A DNA stretch of 8,197 nt from JAYEJW01 sp034716535. GTDB lineage: Bacteria; Pseudomonadota; Gammaproteobacteria; Chromatiales; Chromatiaceae. Below the pieces are notes generated by a model that saw only the letters and a program-made list of their open reading frames with translations, was not told the origin of the DNA and ran no database searches. Shown here in pieces: positions 1-4,613 of the stretch. The translations under genes and the position numbers were made by a program. The DNA lies in contig JAYEJW010000481.1 in NCBI GenBank assembly GCA_034716535.1, positions 1 to 8,197 on the forward strand, read 5' to 3'. Every line of letters starts with the position of its first letter. Position 1 is the first letter of the stretch.

Positions 1-131
1 TCAACTGTTGGGTTTTCTTCATTTGTTAAAACTTTTTTAGCAAATTCGTCATTGATTTCAGGAGCAACTTTCTCTTGAATCTCATGTAATTTTACTTTGA
101 ACATAACTTCTGCACCTGCTAAGTCATTGAC
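1..131 (-). CDS. tig: Trigger factor fragment (partial at both ends, foreign low-GC sequence)
   Basis: Read on the minus strand from 131 down to 3 this gives 43 codons without a stop, beginning VNDLAGAEVMFKVKLHEIQE and continuing into an APEINDEFAKKV-like stretch. This is the end of the PPIase domain and the start of the C-terminal domain of trigger factor, the ribosome-associated chaperone; the family pattern is DLAGK-x-A-x-FKVKVxEIKEKxxPELDDEFAK. G+C over bases 1-120 is 39/120, and codons end mostly in A or T, quite unlike everything to the right. The match suggests a Firmicutes- or Fusobacteria-like source. The gene is cut by the window edge at one end and by the change of composition near 125-135 at the other. 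Nothing links it functionally to the ABC gene. It is best read as the foreign side of a chimeric join. Confidence 0.82.
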
Positions 132-999
132 GTTCCCCGACGAACAGGCGGAACCAGGTGGCGAGACCGGAGCCCTCCCGACCCCTGTGGTCGAGCTCCG
201 CGGCGTCGAAAAGACCTTCAATCCGGGTACCCCAACGGCTTTCACGGCGCTGCGGGAGCTGAGCTTTCGAGTGGACGACACACCGGGCTATGGCGAGTTC
301 ATCGCCATCATCGGTCCCTCGGGCTGCGGCAAATCGACCATTCTGAACCTGATCCAGGGTTTTTCGGACGTCTATCCACCGACGCGCGGAGAGGTGCTTG
401 TGCGCGGGAAGCCGGTGACCGGTCCCGGCCGTGATCGCGGTATGATCTTCCAGAAGTACAGCTCCTTTCCCCAGCACACCGTGCTCGGCAACGTGACGTT
501 CGGCCTGGAGATCAATCAGAAGGAGCTGGGCCTGAGGCGATCTGAGATCGAGGACCGTGCCAGAGAGATGATCGGCAAGGTGGGCCTGGCCGGGCACGAG
601 CACAAGTACCCGCATCAGCTCTCCGGGGGCCAGCAGCAGCGGGTGGCCATCGCGCGCACACTGGTGCTGAAGCCCCGTATCATCCTGATGGACGAACCCT
701 TCTCGGCCCTCGACGAGCCGACTCGCTACGACATGCAGCGCCTCATCACCGAGCTGTGGCACGAGGTGGAGGCCACTGTGTTCCTGGTGACCCATTCCAT
801 CTCCGAAGCGGTCTACCTGGGCGATCGCGTGTGGATCATGACCCATGCCCCTGGGCAAATCGGAGCCGTGTTCGACGACACCATCCCGCCGACCCGCGAC
901 AGCGACCCGCTCATGACCCAGGAGAGCCCGGAATTCAAAGACGTGGTCGCCGAGGTGGCGCGTGCCTTCAATCGGATCGAGGCAGGATCCGAGCCCTGA
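97..999 (+). CDS. NitT/TauT-type ABC transporter ATP-binding protein (5' end uncertain)
   Basis: Cytoplasmic ATPase subunit that would power import through a partner permease and binding protein; the nitrate/sulfonate/taurine family also covers thiamine-precursor and urea-related importers, so the substrate is not predictable. Numbering from the TTG at 97: Walker A GPSGCGKST at residues 73-81, Q-loop Q119 (IFQKYSSF), signature LSGGQ at 175-179, Walker B ILMDE at 196-200, D-loop SALD, switch histidine H233. The family-typical VTGPGRDRGMIFQ stretch is present. Length and C-terminus are normal. The first ten or so codons lie in the foreign trigger-factor segment, so the real start is either lost or lies just inside the native part; recognisable homology begins at VVELRGVEKTF (about base 187). 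The stop TGA overlaps the next ATG by one base (TGATG), implying translational coupling. The permease and binding-protein genes are not in the window. Confidence 0.9.
   Translation: MNITSAPAKSLTFPDEQAEPGGETGALPTPVVELRGVEKTFNPGTPTAFTALRELSFRVDDTPGYGEFIAIIGPSGCGKSTILNLIQGFSDVYPPTRGEVLVRGKPVTGPGRDRGMIFQKYSSFPQHTVLGNVTFGLEINQKELGLRRSEIEDRAREMIGKVGLAGHEHKYPHQLSGGQQQRVAIARTLVLKPRIILMDEPFSALDEPTRYDMQRLITELWHEVEATVFLVTHSISEAVYLGDRVWIMTHAPGQIGAVFDDTIPPTRDSDPLMTQESPEFKDVVAEVARAFNRIEAGSEP
120..136. other. Probable chimeric junction
   Basis: Trigger-factor codons on the minus strand can be followed up to about 131-134. From about 135 the sequence is GC-rich and reads as an ABC ATPase on the plus strand. 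Low-GC and high-GC coding DNA meet here without intergenic sequence, terminator or mobile-element end. This is typical of a misassembly or an amplification chimera rather than a real gene boundary. The exact breakpoint cannot be fixed to the base. Confidence 0.72.
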
Positions 1000-1874
1000 T
1001 GGACTCCCCGCCCACCTATTTCGACTACCTGCGGGAAGCCTTTTACCGCAAGGCGCGGGTGCCCGGCCTGGGCGGACTGCCTGTCAATCTAATGGGCCTA
1101 GGCGCCGTCGCTGTACTCGGCATCGTCAATCCCGGCTTCTGGCTTCTGGGTGCGGCGGCGGAGATTGCGTATTTAACCGCGATGGCGAGCAGCGCCCGCT
1201 TTCAGAAGCTGGTTCGCGGGGAGCGCCTGCTGGAGTTGCAGCAGGGATGGGAGCAGCAAATGGCGCAGGCGGTGAGCCGGCTTTCCGCTGAAGACGCGGA
1301 CCGATATTTCACCCTGCTAAGCCAATGCCGCTCGATCGTCGGCATCGCAGAGGAAACCGCAAGGACGAGCCTCGGGAATCTTCCCGATCTGCGCGGACGC
1401 CATCTCAACCAGTTGCTCGCGATCTTCCTGCGCTTGCTGGTATCGCGGCAGTCGATCCGGGAGAACCTGCGCGGCCTGGACGCCGAGGCGCTCTCCGGGC
1501 GGATCGCCGACCTGGAGGTCAGGCTTTCGAGGATAGATCCGGAGAAAGAACCGTCTCTGGCCCGGTCACTCGACGGGACCCTGGCGATTCAACGCAAGCG
1601 TCTCGAGAACCTCGATCGGGCGGCGGCCAACATCCGGATCATCGAAGCCGAGCTCGACCGAATCGAGCATCAGGTCGAGCTGATGCGGGAGGAAACAGCC
1701 GTGTCAGGCCAGCCGGAGCAGCTTTCGGACCGTCTGGACGCAATCTCGTCCTCCATGAACGAGACCGCCCGTTGGCTCGACAGGCACGCCGATTTTTTCG
1801 ACGGTCTGAGCGCGGACGAGGCGGCTGCCCGAGCGCCGGACCTTCCCGGCCCGCGGCGGCTTGAGGAACGCTAG
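999..1874 (+). CDS. Membrane-anchored coiled-coil protein, unknown function
   Basis: 291 residues, family not recognised. The start chosen is the ATG overlapping the preceding stop by one base; the frame is open further upstream, but that part is the ABC gene in another frame. AGGA at 984-987 is a weak ribosome binding site 11 bases away, so coupling to the ABC gene probably drives translation. Residues about 27-62 form a hydrophobic hairpin: two membrane-spanning segments broken by an NPG turn at 44-46. There is no signal peptide, so the short N-terminus and the long C-terminal part are probably both cytoplasmic. Residues about 65-260 are charged, helical and heptad-like, with one long coiled coil at about 160-260. 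The tail from 270 is Ala/Pro-rich. Lying between an importer ATPase and an AAA protein, it could be the membrane scaffold or adaptor for the AAA protein; that role is inference. Confidence 0.83.
   Translation: MDSPPTYFDYLREAFYRKARVPGLGGLPVNLMGLGAVAVLGIVNPGFWLLGAAAEIAYLTAMASSARFQKLVRGERLLELQQGWEQQMAQAVSRLSAEDADRYFTLLSQCRSIVGIAEETARTSLGNLPDLRGRHLNQLLAIFLRLLVSRQSIRENLRGLDAEALSGRIADLEVRLSRIDPEKEPSLARSLDGTLAIQRKRLENLDRAAANIRIIEAELDRIEHQVELMREETAVSGQPEQLSDRLDAISSSMNETARWLDRHADFFDGLSADEAAARAPDLPGPRRLEER
1863..1867 (+). promoter_or_regulatory. Ribosome binding site of the AAA gene
   Basis: GAGGA lies nine bases before the ATG at 1877 and inside the last codons of the preceding gene. It supports this ATG as the start and fits co-translation of the two genes from one message. 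Confidence 0.6.
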
Positions 1875-1876
1875 CC

Positions 1877-3691
1877 ATGTCAAATCCGAGTCTACCAGCA
1901 TGGGCCGAGGAGATGCGCGGGCATTTCCGGTCCGGTTCCGCGAGCCAGTTCGTCTTTCACGGGAACGTCTTCGACCTGGTCCCAGCCGGCGATACCGGAG
2001 GCGACCGCGAGGCGCTGCGCTTCGTGTCGCTGCGGCGGTTCCTGAGCGACGTGATGTTCGACCCGTTCGACGTCGTGCTCCAGTACGACCGCGGGCGCGG
2101 TATCCGCGCATCGAAGGGCGGGGAGCACTTCGCACGCTTCCTCAAGGCCTACGACGCCTTCCGCGGCACCAAGTGGGCATCCCTTCCCGGCTGGGGCGAG
2201 GATGCCAACGCCACCCTCGACCTTGGCAATCTCCTGCCCAAGGACCCGCCGCGCGCGCTCGCTCTTCTTGACCGGTTTCTGCGCGCGAGCCCGCATCACA
2301 GCGAGCCAACCGACTCGGGCGCGCGGCGGCCAGCTCCCCTCAAGACGGCGGTCATCGTGGACTACGCCCATCTCATCGCGCCCCAGGGCGAGCCCCTGCA
2401 CCTCTCCGGCGACCTGTCCGAGACCCTGATCCAGCTCTTCGACTGGGCCAGCGACCCTACGCTGAGCGGTGCCTATATCGCGACGGTGCTGATCACGGAG
2501 AATCTGACCGACCTGAACAGGATGCTGGTGGAGAACCCCTACTCGGCGAAGATCCGGATCGGCTTGCCCGGCCCGGACGACCTGAGCCTCTACGTCGACC
2601 ACCTCGCCCGGGAGGAGCCCGATTTCCACAGGCTCAGCGAAGTGCCCCGCGAAACGCTGGCATCCAAGCTTTCCGGCCTATCGAGGATCAATGTCCGCTC
2701 GCTCGTGCTGCGGGCCATCAAGGGCAACGCGCCCATCACCCAGCGCTATCTCACCGCAATCAAGAGAGAGCTGATCGAGAAGGAGGCGCTGGGGCGCGTC
2801 GCGTTCATCGAGTCCCCGCGGTCCCTCGACGACGTCGCTGGCCATCGGGAGGCCAAGGCATGGCTCCGGCAGGACGCGGAGCTTCTTCGCCGCGGTCGCC
2901 TGAACGCCATCCCGATGGGCTATCTTCTGTGCGGCCGCATCGGGACCGGCAAGACCTTCCTCGTCGAGTGCTGGGCGGGCGAGGTCGGCGTCCCCATGGT
3001 CGAGATCAAGAACTTCCGCGAGAAATGGGTGGGCGCCACGGAAGGGAACCTGGAACGGATCTTCAATATCCTCAAGGCCCTGGGGCAGGTGATTGTCTTC
3101 GTCGACGAGGCCGACCAGATGACCGGACGCCGGGGTGGCGACAGCAACGACTCCGGGCTCTCGGGCCGCATCTACGGCATGCTGGCGAAGGCAATGAGCG
3201 ATACGGCCAACCGAGGCAAGATTCTCTGGGTCTTCGCCACCAGCCGCCCGGACCTGTTGGAAGTGGATCTCAAGCGGCAGGGGCGGCTCGACGTCCACAT
3301 TCCCCTATTCCCGCCTCAGGATCCGGAAAGCCGTAAGGAGCTCTTTGCCGCGATGGCGCGCAAGGTCGGACTGGACATCTCGGACAGCGAGCTTCCTGCG
3401 CTGCCGGATGACGAGCAGATCGGCGGCAACGAGATGGAGGGCATCCTGGTGCGAGCCCTGCGTCTGTTCGAAACCCAGCCGGAAGGCGGCGCCCGTGACC
3501 TCGGCAAAACCATTGCCGAGGTCATCGCCGACGTTCGCCCGTCGGCGCACGTCGAGCGCCTCGAGTTCATGGACCTGCTGGCCGTCAAGGAGTGCACCGA
3601 CACACGATTCCTGCCCCCCCGGTTCAGTCAGTTGGCTCTTGGCGAGGTCAACCGGCGCATCGAGGCGTTGAGGCTATCGCTGGGGGAGTGA
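1877..3691 (+). CDS. Ycf46-like AAA ATPase with a degenerate N-terminal AAA half
   Basis: 604 residues. The C-terminal half (about 310-570) is an FtsH/Cdc48-type AAA module: Walker A GRIGTGKT at 353-360, pore-loop-region EKWVGATEGN at 382-391, Walker B VIVFVDEAD at 405-413, sensor-1 region ATSRPD at 454-459, and arginine-finger region KRQGRLD at 466-472. The residues between G353 and G356 are R-I instead of the usual P-P or I-P, and the sensor-1 Asn of the common TNRPD is Ser456. The N-terminal half (about 1-300) has no P-loop, but keeps a Walker-B-like strand (TAVIVDYAHLI, 157-167) and a sensor-like strand (ATVLITENLTDLN, 202-214). This inactive-plus-active layout is that of Ycf46-like proteins. 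Such ATPases remodel or unfold partners; the partner here is unknown, and the membrane coiled-coil protein two bases upstream is the obvious candidate. It has no protease or membrane domain, so it is not FtsH. Probably the last gene of the operon. Confidence 0.9.
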   Translation: MSNPSLPAWAEEMRGHFRSGSASQFVFHGNVFDLVPAGDTGGDREALRFVSLRRFLSDVMFDPFDVVLQYDRGRGIRASKGGEHFARFLKAYDAFRGTKWASLPGWGEDANATLDLGNLLPKDPPRALALLDRFLRASPHHSEPTDSGARRPAPLKTAVIVDYAHLIAPQGEPLHLSGDLSETLIQLFDWASDPTLSGAYIATVLITENLTDLNRMLVENPYSAKIRIGLPGPDDLSLYVDHLAREEPDFHRLSEVPRETLASKLSGLSRINVRSLVLRAIKGNAPITQRYLTAIKRELIEKEALGRVAFIESPRSLDDVAGHREAKAWLRQDAELLRRGRLNAIPMGYLLCGRIGTGKTFLVECWAGEVGVPMVEIKNFREKWVGATEGNLERIFNILKALGQVIVFVDEADQMTGRRGGDSNDSGLSGRIYGMLAKAMSDTANRGKILWVFATSRPDLLEVDLKRQGRLDVHIPLFPPQDPESRKELFAAMARKVGLDISDSELPALPDDEQIGGNEMEGILVRALRLFETQPEGGARDLGKTIAEVIADVRPSAHVERLEFMDLLAVKECTDTRFLPPRFSQLALGEVNRRIEALRLSLGE

Positions 3692-3698
3692 CGGCGTC

Positions 3699-3747
3699 TC
3701 CCCTGGCGCTGGGGAAAGGGAATGCGGCCCCCGCCCGCTGGGCGGGG
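3699..3747 (+). terminator. Hairpin pair after the AAA gene, possible transcription end
   Basis: Two hairpins follow the stop within 60 bases. The first pairs TCCCC (3699-3703) with GGGGA (3711-3715) around a seven-base loop. The second is a perfect 8-bp stem, CCCCGCCC (3729-3736) with GGGCGGGG (3740-3747), around a GCT loop. Neither is followed by a T-run, so this is not a classical intrinsic terminator. It could be a pause site, an mRNA-stabilising end or a Rho-assisted stop. Confidence 0.4.
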
Positions 3748-3770
3748 ACAATCAATCCAACTACGCCAAT

Positions 3771-3785
3771 TGTGCCCCTGGCACA
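3771..3785. repeat. Short inverted repeat
   Basis: TGTGCC (3771-3776) pairs with GGCACA (3780-3785) around a three-base loop. It lies in the non-coding spacer after the AAA gene. No function can be assigned; it may simply extend the structured 3' region of that transcript. Confidence 0.35.
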
Positions 3786-3863
3786 CGCCGGGCGAATCCT
3801 CGAGCCCAGTCCAGACGTCGCGACGATCGATACGTCGATTCGGGTACGACACCATGCCCCGCG

Positions 3864-4094
3864 TTGGAGAAAACGTTTCAGGCCATCGTGGAGACGGCGC
3901 GAAGGACGTTCTTCCCAGGGCAAGCGGATAGGAAATCCTCGATTACCGTCAAAGGCCCGGACGGCGCATTCATCGATATTCTTGGTGCGAGCGCTGTTCA
4001 ACCCAAAGAATCGGAATCAGCACCATCAACAGTCGGCCATTACAGTCTGTCGCTGTGGCCGACATCCCAAAATTCCGATGAATACGTGCTATAG
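3864..4094 (+). CDS. Doubtful small ORF, 76 codons
   Basis: The reading frame starts with TTG and lacks a recognisable ribosome binding site. Its product begins with a helix-like EKTFQAIVETARRTFF stretch, followed by a strand-like SSITVKGPDGAFIDILGASAV stretch, so it looks more protein-like than a random frame. There is no hydrophobic run, so it would be soluble. Codon use is less GC-biased than in the neighbouring genes. It may be a remnant or an inserted small gene; the 3' end contains an 8-bp inverted repeat that could equally be a regulatory site. No family is recognised. On balance it is more likely than not that this is not an expressed gene. Confidence 0.28.
   Translation: MEKTFQAIVETARRTFFPGQADRKSSITVKGPDGAFIDILGASAVQPKESESAPSTVGHYSLSLWPTSQNSDEYVL
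4032..4063. repeat. 8-bp inverted repeat, possible operator
   Basis: GTCGGCCA (4032-4039) and its exact reverse complement TGGCCGAC (4056-4063) are separated by 16 bases. The arms lie 24-55 bases upstream of an extended -10-like element at 4087-4095. Spacing and position suit binding of a dimeric regulator or an RNA hairpin; nothing in the sequence decides between them. Confidence 0.35.
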
Positions 4095-4095
4095 T
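4087..4095 (+). promoter_or_regulatory. Possible extended -10 promoter for the 74-residue gene
   Basis: TGCTATAGT matches the extended -10 consensus TGnTATAAT with one mismatch. No convincing -35 hexamer lies 17 bases upstream, which extended -10 promoters can tolerate. It would give a leader of about 140 bases before the ATG at 4240. This is a motif match only. Confidence 0.3.
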
Positions 4096-4239
4096 TCCCA
4101 CATGTCGTCTTTGAGCGACACTCCGGCGATCCCAAGGCAATCAAAATGTCGGATTGGCCAGGATTGATGGGTGGTCGAGGCCGGAGAAAAAGGGATACGC
4201 GCCTGCGGGGCGCTCCCTGATTTCAAGGAACGAGATGTA

Positions 4240-4464
4240 ATGCAATCGAAAACAACAACCACGGCAATGGACGACCAGCGGCCTCGTATCGGCGACCGTA
4301 TCGAAGTACCGGCCTGGCGCTTGCTCGCAACCGTGCTCGACGTACGGGTTTCCCGCATCGGCAACAAGGGTGCATTGATCCTGCAGCTCCAGGAGCATCC
4401 GCAGCAACCCGTCGCGAGATGCGAGTTCTACCGGGTCGAGCCAGGTCAGTGGCGGCTTGCTTGA
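4240..4464 (+). CDS. Small orphan protein, 74 residues
   Basis: Soluble, unrecognised protein. The frame is open back to a GTG at 4171, but the ATG at 4240 is chosen because AAGGA (4225-4229) lies ten bases before it. After a short Thr-rich N-terminus, residues 15-70 look like a small all-beta fold: RIGDRIEVPAW, then LLATVLDVRVSRI, then GALILQLQ, then a final strand near CEFYRVEPGQW. The alternating hydrophobic strands and the opening GD-x-I-x-V-P resemble an SH3-like barrel, an impression from pattern rather than a family match. It stands alone between two operons and converges on the NACHT gene, whose stop is 140 bases away. It could be an accessory gene of the defence-like module or unrelated. 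Confidence 0.55.
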   Translation: MQSKTTTTAMDDQRPRIGDRIEVPAWRLLATVLDVRVSRIGNKGALILQLQEHPQQPVARCEFYRVEPGQWRLA

Positions 4465-4603
4465 TTGGCCAAGCCATTCAGACCTGTCTACGCATATTCT
4501 CTGGTCTTGTCGCCTGCCTCCCGTTTGCTTCCAAGAACCCGCGCCCCCATCCGCGTCGAAACCGCCAGAGGCCCAAAGATTCAGAGTCCAGGGGCTTCAG
4601 AGG
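4465..4603. other. Convergent intergenic spacer
   Basis: This lies between the 3' ends of the 74-residue gene (plus) and the NACHT gene (minus). Apart from most of a triple 16-base repeat at its right end, nothing is recognised in it. No diversity-generating-retroelement template repeat, accessory gene or reverse transcriptase is seen here, where one might lie downstream of a variable region. Confidence 0.55.
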
Positions 4604-4613
4604 TCAGGGGAAT
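4566..4613 (-). repeat. Three tandem 16-base degenerate repeats over the NACHT stop codon
   Basis: On the minus strand three consecutive 16-base units run from 4613 to 4566: ATTCCCCTGACCTCTG, AAGCCCCTGGACTCTG and AATCTTTGGGCCTCTG. All begin with A and end in CTCTG or CTCTG-like sequence with a C/T-rich core. The TGA stop of the NACHT gene (4604-4606) lies inside the first unit. They do not form an obvious hairpin terminator. Their position directly after the variable end of the lectin-like domain is notable. Confidence 0.6.

Larger units (their letters stand above)
3692..4239. other. 548-bp stretch without a confident gene
   Basis: It holds two GC-rich hairpins just after the AAA stop, two further short inverted repeats, a doubtful 76-codon ORF, and a possible promoter before the 74-residue gene. 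Its base composition is more even than that of the flanking genes. No tRNA or known RNA gene was recognised. Confidence 0.6.

Noticed and set aside
121..150. Trigger-factor-like LTFPDE reading on the plus strand at the junction
   Set aside because: Trigger factor is encoded on the minus strand here; the plus-strand resemblance to its TFPE motif is coincidence.
124..858. 244-codon ORF on the minus strand opposite the ABC gene
   Set aside because: It is the antisense of a clear ABC ATPase in GC-rich DNA; its product has no motif and is His/Gly/Leu-rich in the way antisense frames are.
3816..3825. 10-bp palindrome CGTCGCGACG as an operator
   Set aside because: Such palindromes are common by chance in GC-rich DNA, and no promoter or gene start lies at a useful distance.
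3628..4001. Minus-strand ORFs of 75 and 117 codons over the AAA 3' end and spacer
   Set aside because: No ribosome binding site, no protein-like pattern, and they overlap the 3' end of the AAA gene; considered chance frames.
3592..4167. 191-codon plus-strand ORF running from inside the AAA gene into the spacer
   Set aside because: It starts within the AAA gene in another frame, and its Arg/Pro/His-rich product has no recognisable feature; the length comes from low stop-codon frequency.
4171..4239. Upstream GTG start for the 74-residue protein
   Set aside because: There is no Shine-Dalgarno sequence before the GTG at 4171, while the ATG at 4240 has AAGGA at a suitable distance.
4243..4275. 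Adenine-rich AAC-containing stretch as a DGR template repeat
   Set aside because: It does not align to the framework of the variable-looking region and lies in the coding start of the 74-residue gene; too short to be a template.
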